Shown here: positions 25,836 through 33,465 of the stretch, one piece after another
Position numbering within the stretch: the first letter of the stretch is position 1
Layout of the letters: each line of letters opens with the position of its first letter
Assembly: GCF_029581395.1 (NCBI RefSeq)
Contig: NZ_CP121117.1
Span: forward strand, 103,138 to 167,137
Length of the DNA stretch: 64,000 bases
Origin: Roseinatronobacter sp. S2
GTDB taxonomy: Bacteria > Pseudomonadota > Alphaproteobacteria > Rhodobacterales > Rhodobacteraceae
Direction of reading: 5' to 3'
The notes under the pieces: model-generated
Seen by the model: the letters and a program-made list of their open reading frames with translations, nothing else
What the model was told of the DNA's origin: nothing
Databases searched by the model: none
Made by a program: the position numbers and the translations under genes

Positions 25836-28040
25836 ATGGCGAAATCTGCTATGAGAATTACCCTGTCCGCATCCAAGGACATCCCTTTCGACAAGCTCAT
25901 GCTGAGCCAGTCCAATGTGCGGCGCATCAAGGCCGGTGTCTCTGTTGAGGAACTTGCCGAGGATATCGCGCGGCGTGGATTGCTGCAGGGCTTGAGCGTC
26001 CGGGCGGTGTTGAATGACGATGGCACCGAAACCGGCATGTATGAAATTCCTGCGGGCGGGCGGCGGTTTCAGGCGCTGGCTCTGCTGGTGAAGCAGAAAC
26101 GACTGGCCAGGACAGCCCCCATTCCCTGCATTCTGCGTGAGGCTGGGTCGAACATTCTGGCGGAAGACGATTCACTGGCTGAGAATATGCAGCGCGTCGC
26201 TCTGCACCCGCTCGACCAGTTTCGCGCATTCGTGGCTTTGCGCGAGAAGGGTCAGGGCGATGAAGCGATCGCCGCGGCCTTCTTTGTCACGCCGCAAGTG
26301 GTGAAGCAGCGGCTGAAGCTGGCCTCTGTGGCCCCTGCCCTTTTGGATGTCTATGCCGAGGATGGCATGACGCTTGAGCAGCTCATGGCCTTTACCGTCA
26401 ATCCTGATCACGACCGCCAGATGCAGGTCTGGGATGTGATCTCATCCTCGTGGAACAAGGAGCCGTTTCAGATCCGGCGCATGCTGACGGAAACCTCGGT
26501 CCGCGCCTCGGATCGTCGTGCGGTGTTCGTCGGGCCTGAGGCTTATGAAGCCGCTGGCGGCACGGTTCTGCGCGATCTGTTTCAAGGCGATGATGGCGGC
26601 TGGCTTGAAGATGTCGCGCTGCTCGATCGTCTTGTCGCGGATCGGTTGCAGTGCGAGGCAGAGGTGATTTCTTCCGAGGGCTGGAAGTGGATCGAGGTCG
26701 CGCTCGACCTGCCCTATGGCTACAGCCACGGGCTGCGGCGGTTGTCCGGTGATCCGGCACCAATGAGCGATGAGGAGATTGCGGCCCATGCAGCGCTGCT
26801 GGCTGAGTACCGCGCACTTGAGGATGAGTATGCCGGTCAGGATGAAATCCCCGAAGAGGTTGATGCCAGGCTGGGGGAACTCGAGCAAGCCATGGAAGCG
26901 ATCGAGGCGCGGCCGCTGATCTTCGATCCAGACGAGGTCACGCGGGCCGGGGCCTTTGTGACCCTTGATCGCTCGGGACAGCTGTCAGTTTACCGCGGCT
27001 ATGTCCGCCCAGAGGATGAGCCGCGCGCAGAGACCGCGGTTCAGGATGGCAGCGAGGCTGGCGCTGCTCAGATGGGGCAGGGGGGTGATGTCGGGCTTTC
27101 AGCTTTGGGTCACGATGGCAGCGATGCCGGGGCCCATGTCGGGACCATCATCACGTCCGGCGGTCAGCCGCTTGGGGCTGGTCTGCCGGAGGACGAGGAT
27201 GATGGCGCTTTGAAGCCACTGCCCGAGCGGCTGGTTCAGGAATTGACTGCACATCGCACGCTGGCGTTGCGCGAGGCCCTTGGCCGGTCTCCCGATGTCG
27301 CGCTGACGCTTCTTCTGATGAAACTGGTGGGTGACACGTTCCACAGCGCGGGGGCGGCGTCGGGCGGTTGTCTCGAGGCTTCAGTCCGGCAGGTCTATTT
27401 GCCTGCGCAAGCGCCGGATCTGAAGGACAGCGCCGTGGCGCTTGCCGTCGATGATCGCCACGCCGCATGGGAAGCCGATCTGCCCCTTGGCAATGAAGCT
27501 GCGCTCTGGGACTATCTGTCAGTGCTCGACCAGGGCAGCCGCCTGTCCTTGCTGGCCCATTGCCTCAGCTTCGGGATCAATGCCCTTCATGAAAAGGTGA
27601 ACCCATATGGTGCGGGCATTTCCGCCTCTGGCCTGACACGGCGCATGGCGCAGGCGGATCGGCTGGCCCAGGCTGTCGATCTCGACATGGTGGATGCTGG
27701 CTGGGAGCCGACAGTCGACACCTATCTCAACCGTGTGCCCAAGGCGCGTATTCTCGAAGCCGTGCGCGAGGCGAAAGGGGAGGGGACAGCCCAGCTTCTG
27801 GATCACCTCAAGAAGGGCGAGATGGCGACCGAGGCCGAGCGGCTGCTCAAAGGCTCCGGCTGGTTGCCCGAGGTCCTGCGTCGCGCTGATCTGGCAGCGC
27901 TTGACGGCGAAGATGGCGCGGAAGGGCAGGGGGCCGATATCGGCTCGGACACCTTGGAAAGCGTCAGTGATGCTGACCTTCCAGCCTTCCTGACCGATGA
28001 TCTGCCGGATGCGGCCGAGGCCATGATGGCTGCAGAGTGA
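25836..28040 (+). CDS. Long ParB-like (ParB/Srx-fold) plasmid protein
   Basis: 734 residues from ATG 25836, with GGAG (25823) upstream; the frame is open further 5' but that part overlaps repC. The ParB N-terminal domain spans about residues 15-130, with GGRRFQAL at 74-81 (the GERR-type motif) and SLAENMQR at 113-120. A helix-turn-helix follows at about 139-171 (AIAAAFFVTPQVVKQRLKLA). The remaining 560 residues are specific to this plasmid-borne family: an acidic linker near 420-480 (rich in Gly/Asp/Gln) and a helical C-terminal region (LHEKVNPYGAGISASGLTRR). It is not the partition protein (that is RepB). It probably binds or processes DNA in plasmid transfer or establishment. Confidence 0.85.
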   Translation: MAKSAMRITLSASKDIPFDKLMLSQSNVRRIKAGVSVEELAEDIARRGLLQGLSVRAVLNDDGTETGMYEIPAGGRRFQALALLVKQKRLARTAPIPCILREAGSNILAEDDSLAENMQRVALHPLDQFRAFVALREKGQGDEAIAAAFFVTPQVVKQRLKLASVAPALLDVYAEDGMTLEQLMAFTVNPDHDRQMQVWDVISSSWNKEPFQIRRMLTETSVRASDRRAVFVGPEAYEAAGGTVLRDLFQGDDGGWLEDVALLDRLVADRLQCEAEVISSEGWKWIEVALDLPYGYSHGLRRLSGDPAPMSDEEIAAHAALLAEYRALEDEYAGQDEIPEEVDARLGELEQAMEAIEARPLIFDPDEVTRAGAFVTLDRSGQLSVYRGYVRPEDEPRAETAVQDGSEAGAAQMGQGGDVGLSALGHDGSDAGAHVGTIITSGGQPLGAGLPEDEDDGALKPLPERLVQELTAHRTLALREALGRSPDVALTLLLMKLVGDTFHSAGAASGGCLEASVRQVYLPAQAPDLKDSAVALAVDDRHAAWEADLPLGNEAALWDYLSVLDQGSRLSLLAHCLSFGINALHEKVNPYGAGISASGLTRRMAQADRLAQAVDLDMVDAGWEPTVDTYLNRVPKARILEAVREAKGEGTAQLLDHLKKGEMATEAERLLKGSGWLPEVLRRADLAALDGEDGAEGQGADIGSDTLESVSDADLPAFLTDDLPDAAEAMMAAE

Positions 28041-28051
28041 TCTGAGCATCC

Positions 28052-28073
28052 GAGGGCGGGGAAATCCGCCCTC
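28052..28073 (+). terminator. Hairpin after the ParB-like gene
   Basis: GAGGGCGG (28052-28059) and CCGCCCTC (28066-28073) form a perfect 8-bp stem with a 6-nt loop, 11 bp after the stop, followed by a weakly T-rich run (ACTTCCCCTTTA). Likely a terminator or mRNA-end hairpin. Confidence 0.6.
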
Positions 28074-28139
28074 ACTTCCCCTTTATCATAACAATATCAA
28101 CAGGATGCGGTGCAATGCTCGCATTCGGGATGAGGAACC

Positions 28140-28610
28140 ATGTCTGCAACAACCATTCTCAACACAGCCCCCCTGGGGGCGCTGATCCGCTATACTGACC
28201 ACACCCCCAAACCGCCTGCGCGCTTCACCCGCAAGCTCGCGGCCTGGGAGCGTTCCAACGGTGTCGGGCGTCTGGTCAAGAAAGAGCCGCCCCGCGTCTA
28301 CGCGACCTGGACCGCGCCCACGAGTTTTACACTGCATGAGGGGAATTTCGCCTCGGACGGGGTGATCCTCGTCACCATCATGCGCAGCCATTCGGCCGAG
28401 AGCCAGCTTACATTCGAAGTGGCGGAGGAGCCCAAGCCGGGGCAGGTGCGTGTGCTTCTGGATTTCGGTGGCAACACGGAACTGCTGCATATGGCGGAAT
28501 CCATCATCGCCGCCGAGCTGTGGATCGCCAAGGAAGGCTATAGCAATGCCCGCCTCGAGATCGTCAGCGAGGACAGCGATGGGGCAGGGGGCGTGGATCG
28601 CGCCGCCTGA
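28140..28610 (+). CDS. Conserved-type hypothetical protein downstream of the ParB-like gene
   Basis: A 156-residue protein starting at ATG 28140 after GGATGAGGAACC. The sequence is mixed alpha/beta with no signal peptide or membrane span (LIRYTDHTPKPPARFTRKLA, GVILVTIMRSHSAESQLTFE, RVLLDFGGNTELLHMAESII). I do not recognise a domain. It is 100 bp after the ParB-like gene with a terminator-like hairpin between them, and is followed by another hairpin at 28627-28650. From family memory small proteins of this kind accompany the long ParB on alphaproteobacterial plasmids. No function can be given. Confidence 0.72.
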   Translation: MSATTILNTAPLGALIRYTDHTPKPPARFTRKLAAWERSNGVGRLVKKEPPRVYATWTAPTSFTLHEGNFASDGVILVTIMRSHSAESQLTFEVAEEPKPGQVRVLLDFGGNTELLHMAESIIAAELWIAKEGYSNARLEIVSEDSDGAGGVDRAA

Positions 28611-28626
28611 GACGTTCACAAAACCC

Positions 28627-28650
28627 GAGGGGTCCGCAGGTGCGGGCCTC
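28627..28650 (+). terminator. GC-rich hairpin after the 28140 gene
   Basis: GAGG plus GTCCGCA (28627-28638) pairs with TGCGGGC plus CTC (28641-28650), a strong hairpin 17 bp after the stop, without a clear T-tract. A possible terminator. Confidence 0.4.
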
Positions 28651-28935
28651 TCCCACAAGACAACCTGTCGCAATGGCTCATAGGCAAATGCGCGCCAGAG
28701 GTGCCATCCCCAAGGAAGACATCCACAACCATATCCGGTCAGCAAGGCTGGCAAAAACGCATGCATCTTCGGGACAAGAGGCTCCTGCCGTCAAGGCCCC
28801 ATCCCCCGCTCGCCATGCCCTTCCTTGGCCCAAATCCAGTCCTCGAGATCAACCCGCAAGGGGTCGGACTACGGGCAAGCCCGTGCCGCCGGCCGGATTC
28901 GGAGCAAGTCCGTACGCACCCGGTGATGTCAGCCA

Positions 28936-28991
28936 GTCTTTGGTCCTTCGGGGTCCTGTCGCGCGGGGGATGGTCCCTCGCCTCCAAAGAC
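28936..28991 (+). promoter_or_regulatory. Structured leader hairpin before the 54-residue membrane protein gene
   Basis: GTCTTTGG (28936-28943) is the inverted repeat of CCAAAGAC (28984-28991), enclosing a GC-rich interior with further pairing (GGTCC.../...GGTCC-type). It ends 13 bp before ATG 29005. It could be a 5'-UTR control hairpin; no riboswitch class recognised. Confidence 0.4.
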
Positions 28992-29004
28992 AGGAACCAA
29001 ACAG

Positions 29005-29169
29005 ATGTCCCGCAAAGATGCATACGCCTTCGCCACTTCACTCGCCGCCACGCTGATGGTCTCGATCGTCGTCTTCCAGGCTGGGGATGGCACCTATGGC
29101 GCGGTCCCCGCCGATGACATCGACGGCGACGAAGTCGCTCTCGTGGAAGAGATCAACCCTTGGGAGTAA
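29005..29169 (+). CDS. Small membrane-anchored protein (54 residues)
   Basis: ATG 29005 follows a purine-rich AGGAACC. The product starts MSRKDAYAFATSLAATLMVS and continues with a hydrophobic stretch IVVFQAG, giving one N-terminal membrane segment or signal anchor. It ends with an acidic tail (VPADDIDGDEVALVEEINPW E). The size, single hydrophobic segment and clean acidic tail suggest a real gene. Function unknown. It is preceded by the long hairpin at 28936-28991 and followed after 130 bp by the IS66-derived element. An intergenic stretch of about 350 bp between 28651 and 29004 shows no other supported gene. Confidence 0.6.
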   Translation: MSRKDAYAFATSLAATLMVSIVVFQAGDGTYGAVPADDIDGDEVALVEEINPWE

Positions 29170-29298
29170 TCCCCACGGGTTTTGCGAAAGCCCCGGGCAT
29201 GGCGCATGGCGCCCCCGGGCCCATCGCTGTCCCGCGCCTAAACGCGGGCGGGACATAAGGGGCCAATGTGATTGGCCGTGCGATCCAGGAGGCGATTT

Positions 29299-29817
29299 GT
29301 AAGCGTTCGCTACGGATCACCGAGCTTTCAGCTTGACGGCTTGAAGTTCCATGGCAGCAGGTCGTCGATGCGGTTCTGGGGATGACTGTTCGCGATAGCG
29401 GTTAGGGTTGCCTTGAGATAGGGGTTTTGGATTGAGGGACGAAGGCTCCTGTGCAACCTGCGCCGAAGGATCGGACACCACGACTGGCGCAAAACACGGG
29501 CTGTCATCATCCCGTACAGCCGGTAATACAAGCTTTCCACACCGTGCCTGACCACGCCATTCCGAAAGGTGATTGGGCCGAATGCCATATCTCTGCGCAA
29601 CCGCATTCACCGTAGCCCCTGGCTCCAGCGTCTCTGCCACAATCCGCGCTTTCACCTCATCTGGCCATCGCCGCTGACCATTAGAGCGTATATCCACCCC
29701 ATAGTCCTTGAGAAACTCCACCGTAGTCGCCATCGCGAAACTCCATCCAGATTTCAATCAGGCCGGAGATCGCAGCTCAGGGCAAAGACTGGAAGGTGGC
29801 GCTCAGAATACGCTTAC
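29299..29817 (-). mobile_element. Internally deleted IS66-family element, 519 bp, with intact target duplication
   Basis: Ends begin GTAAGCG (29299) and end CGCTTAC (29817), the IS66 terminal signature. The flanks are GGCGATTT on both sides (29291-29298, 29818-29825), a perfect 8-bp target duplication as expected for IS66. Inside are only the start of tnpA and the end of tnpC; tnpB and most of tnpC are missing. It is either a mini-element mobilised by a full IS66 or a copy deleted in place. Confidence 0.88.
29328..29733 (-). pseudogene. IS66 tnpA 5' part joined to tnpC 3' end
   Basis: From ATG 29733 the product begins MATTVEFLKDYGVDIRSNGQ and RRWPDEVKARIVAETLEPGA, then NAVAQRYGIRPNHLSEWRGQ, the helix-turn-helix of IS66 TnpA, up to about FAPVVV. 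In a shifted frame the region nearer 29328 reads YLKATLTAIANSHPQNRIDD then LLPWNFK and a stop, which is the characteristic C-terminus of the IS66 TnpC transposase. The two ends of a 2.5-kb class element are therefore fused by a deletion of tnpB and most of tnpC. No functional transposase remains. Confidence 0.8.
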
Positions 29818-29825
29818 GGCGATTT

Positions 29826-30386
29826 GCACGCCGCGCGCCGACAAAACGTAGCGCGCCGTTTCGGATGCGCTTCAAAAAGCAGTCAGTCGATCTGATCGCG
29901 CGCGGCTTGTTGCTGCGGCTCGAGCTGAGATGCGCGATCCGCCCACGCCCGGCTGGGCCGACGACGTGCCCGGCCCATAACGGACAGTCGATACGGGAAG
30001 ATGCCGCACGGCGGCATTCTCGGAAGCGGCCTGTCAGTCAGCTCTGCAGAAAATACCGAACTTGTGCGGTGGATGCCACGATCACTGCGGAGCGGTAGTT
30101 GGCGTTTCCAGCCAGTAGATACAGCGCTGCCGAGCCCGGACTATTTAGCACGGGTGGGGGCGATTGCTGCGCGGCGCGGCACGCTAGGTATGCGCAAGAT
30201 ACCCCATGGCAGCGGAGTAGGACGTACCCTCGCCGCTGCGGGGCTGGCGCTACAGCGGGAAGATCGGCCAGAGAGATACTACCTCACCCCCTGCTGTTAA
30301 TCGCGGTTGGCGTATGCAACAAAAGCAGGTGACGACCACTCGTGCCGTGCGGTATTGATCGATCCGATAAACATCTGGAAAGCTGC
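29826..30386. other. 561-bp stretch without a supported gene
   Basis: Plus-strand frames are open (for example 29796-30098 and 30001-30300) but are arginine-rich, lack ribosome sites and show no domain I know. It may hold degenerate remnants of the gene into which the IS66 element inserted. Ribosome site GGAAAG (30377-30382) at the end belongs to the DUF4145 gene. Confidence 0.4.
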
Positions 30387-31130
30387 ATGTGTGACCAACC
30401 CGCCGAAACCAAGAAGCCTGACGCTATCAAAGCTCATTGTCCGACTTGCGATGCAGAGCGGAAATGCAATCTACATGGCCATGTATATAAAGCATGGTCC
30501 TGGGAAGACCGTGAAGGACGTCATTCTATGAATGGTGGAGTGGAGCATTCGCTTTTGGAGTGTCGAGGCTGCGAAACCGTGTTCTACCTGAGCGATGCGT
30601 GGGACTCAGAAAGCATGGACTATTATTACGGCCCTAACGGGGAAACGATGGTCGAAGCAGAGCGTGACAAGCGCACTTATCCGTCGCCGGCAAGCCAAAC
30701 CAAGCCCATCTGGTTCGACGCAATTGGGAAGACCGACGCTCAGCTACAAAGCATACTAAACGAGATGTATGTCGCCTATGATCACGGCGCCAATATTCTC
30801 ACTGCCGTTGGCCTGAGAACCGCATTAGATCGAGCTACCGAGGTTATAGGCATCGATCCAGCAATGACCTTCGAGGAGAAGCTGACTGAATTGAAGAACG
30901 GCGGTTGGATCGGTGCTACAGAGCACGACATTCTGGACGTGATAACAAATGCCGGGAATGCTGCCGCTCATCGAGGCTGGTCGCCGAGCAAGGAGGACGT
31001 AGGAAAATTGCTGACGGCGATGGAAGCATTCTTGCACCGCGCATTCATAGTCGGACAGGACGCTCTGGCCATTAAGGCCAATATCCCACCCAAACCGAAG
31101 CGCAAGAAAGCAACGAAGGGAAAACCGTGA
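30387..31130 (+). CDS. DUF4145-domain protein
   Basis: 247 residues from ATG 30387 (MCDQPAETKKPDAIKAHC), with GGAAAG upstream. The N-terminus has zinc-ribbon-like cysteines (HCPTCDAERKCNLHGH and ECRGCETVFY). The DUF4145 helical domain occupies about residues 120-225 (DAQLQSILNEMYVAYDHGAN, AVGLRTALDRATEVIGIDP, then ITNAGNAAAHRGWSPSKEDV). The basic C-terminus (PKPKRKKATKGKP) may bind nucleic acid. DUF4145 is often found fused to or next to restriction and other defence nucleases. Here it precedes a DUF262/HNH gene by 426 bp in a defence-rich region, which supports a phage-defence link (inference). Confidence 0.85.
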   Translation: MCDQPAETKKPDAIKAHCPTCDAERKCNLHGHVYKAWSWEDREGRHSMNGGVEHSLLECRGCETVFYLSDAWDSESMDYYYGPNGETMVEAERDKRTYPSPASQTKPIWFDAIGKTDAQLQSILNEMYVAYDHGANILTAVGLRTALDRATEVIGIDPAMTFEEKLTELKNGGWIGATEHDILDVITNAGNAAAHRGWSPSKEDVGKLLTAMEAFLHRAFIVGQDALAIKANIPPKPKRKKATKGKP

Positions 31131-31556
31131 AGGTTATGAAAGACATTTTTTCTATCGCTGTAGCGTGGCACAGTGGAGGCATCACCTCCTCGCCGGGCGT
31201 ATGCATCGATAGTGCTGATGAGGTCAGCATGACCTTGGCGAGCACGTGGCCCTGACGTCCGTCGACGCACCAACGCAGCATGGCTGCTCCGAGCCCAAAC
31301 TGGCCGAGGCTTGCCACGTCGCCTCTGCCAATGGAGTAACGCGCTACGCATTGCGTCCCGGCCCATTGCCGACGGTCGCTTGACGAGGACGCGCACACGC
31401 CCCATTGAGCGCAGGTTGTGGTATCCCGCAGCGCTAGTTGCCCTGGAACCGTCACCCCTCGACTGGCCGCCCTCACGGGGACCCTATCAAGCCGTGGACA
31501 CGCCATTCCCCGATCGCTACGGTGGGGACCGAAGTTAGAGTTCTCAGGATTTTACG
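31131..31556. other. 426-bp stretch between DUF4145 and DUF262 genes
   Basis: A short frame near 31127-31254 (VMKDIFSIAVAWHSGGITSS ... LASTWP) could encode about 40 residues but has no independent support. The rest shows no gene. The promoter of the DUF262 gene must lie here. Confidence 0.35.
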
Positions 31557-33224
31557 ATGACCATTTACCCGCAGCCCAAGCCCGATAGCCGTAAGTATCA
31601 GGACCTGATCAACGACATCGACAAGGGCATCATCAAAATCCCCAAGTTCCAGCGGGAGTTCGTCTGGCCGATCGAGAAGACCGCGGCGCTGCTCGACTCC
31701 ATCGTCAAAGGCTACCCGATCGGCACCTTCATCATCTGGAAGACCGATCATCGCATGGGTGACGTCAAGGACATCGGGAACATCCCCCTGCCCGCGACAC
31801 CGAAGGACCGGCAGGTCGAATACGTCCTGGACGGTCAGCAGCGGATGACGTCGCTCTTCGCCGCGTTTCGGGGGGCGAAGATCCAGCGTGCGAACTCGCG
31901 CAAGGAAACGGACTTCTCGGAGATTTACGTTGATCTTGCATCAGACCTTGCCGACGACGACCAGATCGTCATCACCGAGCTGCCGCCCGCGCCACATAAA
32001 TGCGTCCCCCTGGGCGACATCATCGCCTTCGACTGGAACGTCGGCATGCGCCTTTCCGCCGCAGGGTTTAGTAACGACGACCTCGCGCTTGCGGGCAAAA
32101 TCAAGGAAGCCTTCACGACTTACGATTTCAGCCTCGTCACGCTAACCCGGAACGACATCGACAGCGCGATCGAGGTCTTCACACGGATCAACACTGGCGG
32201 CTCTGTGCTGACCCTCTTCGAGATCATGGTCGCCAAGACCTACGATGAAGAGCGCAAGTTCGACATGCAGGAGCGCTGGAACGCGCTTGAGAAGCGCATG
32301 AAGAAGGTAGGCTTCGACGGCGTTTCCCCGTCAACGATCCTCTCGCTGCTCTCTCTGATCCTGAGCAAGACCGGCGAGTGCAAGCGCACGACGATCCTTG
32401 GCCTCGACAAGGACGCGATCATTGACGAGTGGGACGCCGTCGTGTCATCGTTGGAGGGGGCCGTTGACTACGTGCGCCGAGCCTACCGCATCCCGGTGTC
32501 GTCGCTGCTGCCCTACGACGCCATGCTGGTGCCTCTGGCCTACTTCTTGCACACGAAGAAGAAAGCCCCGTCTGGCAACGAAATCCTGCGCCTGCGCGAG
32601 TTCTTCTGGCGTGCTGCACTCACCTCCCGCTACTCGGCGTCGAGCGAGACCATGCTCTCCCAGGACAAGCGGCGGATGGACGAGATCCTCATAGGCGACT
32701 TGACCCCGTGGGCGGACCTCCAAAAGCTCGACATCGAAAACGCGCAAGCCCTGATCGAGACCAACTTCTCAACCGGCAACGCGCGCTGCAAGGCGATCCT
32801 GTGCCTGCTCGCGCATGAGCAACCTAAGGACTTCGACACGAACGGAACGGTCAGTGTCGACAACGTGTTCCTGAAGACGAGCGCTAGCCGCAACTACCAC
32901 CACTTCTTCCCTCGTTCGTATCTGACGAAGGCTGGGATCGGGAACGAGAACTCGATCGTCAACATCACGCTCGTCTCGGACCAGCTCAACAAGAATGAGA
33001 TCCGCGCCCGGGCGCCGAAGGACTACATCATAGCTTTCCAAAAGACGAACCCCCACATGGTGGCCAGCTTAGCGTCGCACATGATCGACCGGCACGGCAT
33101 GGGCATCGACGAAGACGACTACGGCTTGTTCCTCGCACAGCGCGGCGAGAAGATCTGGGCCATGATCGAGGAGCGGGTAAACCCGGTCTTTGCCACCGAG
33201 GAAGCTGACGCTAGCGCCTCCTGA
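31557..33224 (+). CDS. DUF262/HNH (GmrSD-type, DndB-like fold) restriction protein
   Basis: A 555-residue protein. The N-terminal DUF262 domain has IPKFQREFVW (residues 28-37) and the ParB-like DGQQR motif (92-96), the nucleotide-hydrolysis/DNA-sensing signature of GmrS and SspE-like proteins. The C-terminal DUF1524-type His-Me finger nuclease shows NYHHFFPRSYL (446-456) with a following NSIVNITLVSDQLNKNE. Such proteins cut modified phage DNA in type IV restriction or act with phosphorothioate systems. Start ATG 31557 after GATTTTACG; there is no strong Shine-Dalgarno. The stop overlaps an ATG (TGATG) of a frameshifted nuclease fragment downstream, suggesting a former two-gene operon. Confidence 0.88.
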   Translation: MTIYPQPKPDSRKYQDLINDIDKGIIKIPKFQREFVWPIEKTAALLDSIVKGYPIGTFIIWKTDHRMGDVKDIGNIPLPATPKDRQVEYVLDGQQRMTSLFAAFRGAKIQRANSRKETDFSEIYVDLASDLADDDQIVITELPPAPHKCVPLGDIIAFDWNVGMRLSAAGFSNDDLALAGKIKEAFTTYDFSLVTLTRNDIDSAIEVFTRINTGGSVLTLFEIMVAKTYDEERKFDMQERWNALEKRMKKVGFDGVSPSTILSLLSLILSKTGECKRTTILGLDKDAIIDEWDAVVSSLEGAVDYVRRAYRIPVSSLLPYDAMLVPLAYFLHTKKKAPSGNEILRLREFFWRAALTSRYSASSETMLSQDKRRMDEILIGDLTPWADLQKLDIENAQALIETNFSTGNARCKAILCLLAHEQPKDFDTNGTVSVDNVFLKTSASRNYHHFFPRSYLTKAGIGNENSIVNITLVSDQLNKNEIRARAPKDYIIAFQKTNPHMVASLASHMIDRHGMGIDEDDYGLFLAQRGEKIWAMIEERVNPVFATEEADASAS

Positions 33225-33437
33225 TGCAAGATTTCAAGCCTCCAAGCTGGATGCCTCGGCGAACTTCTCGCCATCGCCAAGCTGAGCTCCCTTGGCCTCG
33301 CTGCCTACGCGAGCATAGAGGGCGCACCCAGCCACGACGTGATCGTCGTGGTCGAAGGGATGGCGAAATCCGTCGAAGTGAAGACGCGCCAACAGTGGGC
33401 ACGCGGGACCGAACCGCCGGAAGAGCGATGCTTATAA
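33224..33437 (+). pseudogene. Frameshifted fragment of a small PD-(D/E)XK nuclease-like protein
   Basis: ATG 33224 overlaps the stop of the DUF262 gene. Its frame reads MQDFKPPSWMPR and then must shift by one base, near 33250-33260, to continue ELLAIAKLSSLGLAAYASIE, GAPSHDVIVVVEGMAKSVEV then KTRQQW to a TAA at 33437. The D in SHDVIVVV and the EVK in KSVEVKTR are the PD-(D/E)XK catalytic pattern. The protein would also be shorter than usual. An IS5-like element sits 28 bp beyond. It was probably the nuclease partner of the DUF262 protein and is now broken. A sequencing error is the alternative. Confidence 0.55.
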
Positions 33438-33465
33438 CGGAGGATACTCGCGATCAGTGTACCTA

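Noticed and set aside
29826..30386. Several plus-strand frames after the IS66 element
   Set aside because: Arginine-rich, overlapping, without start signals or recognisable motifs.
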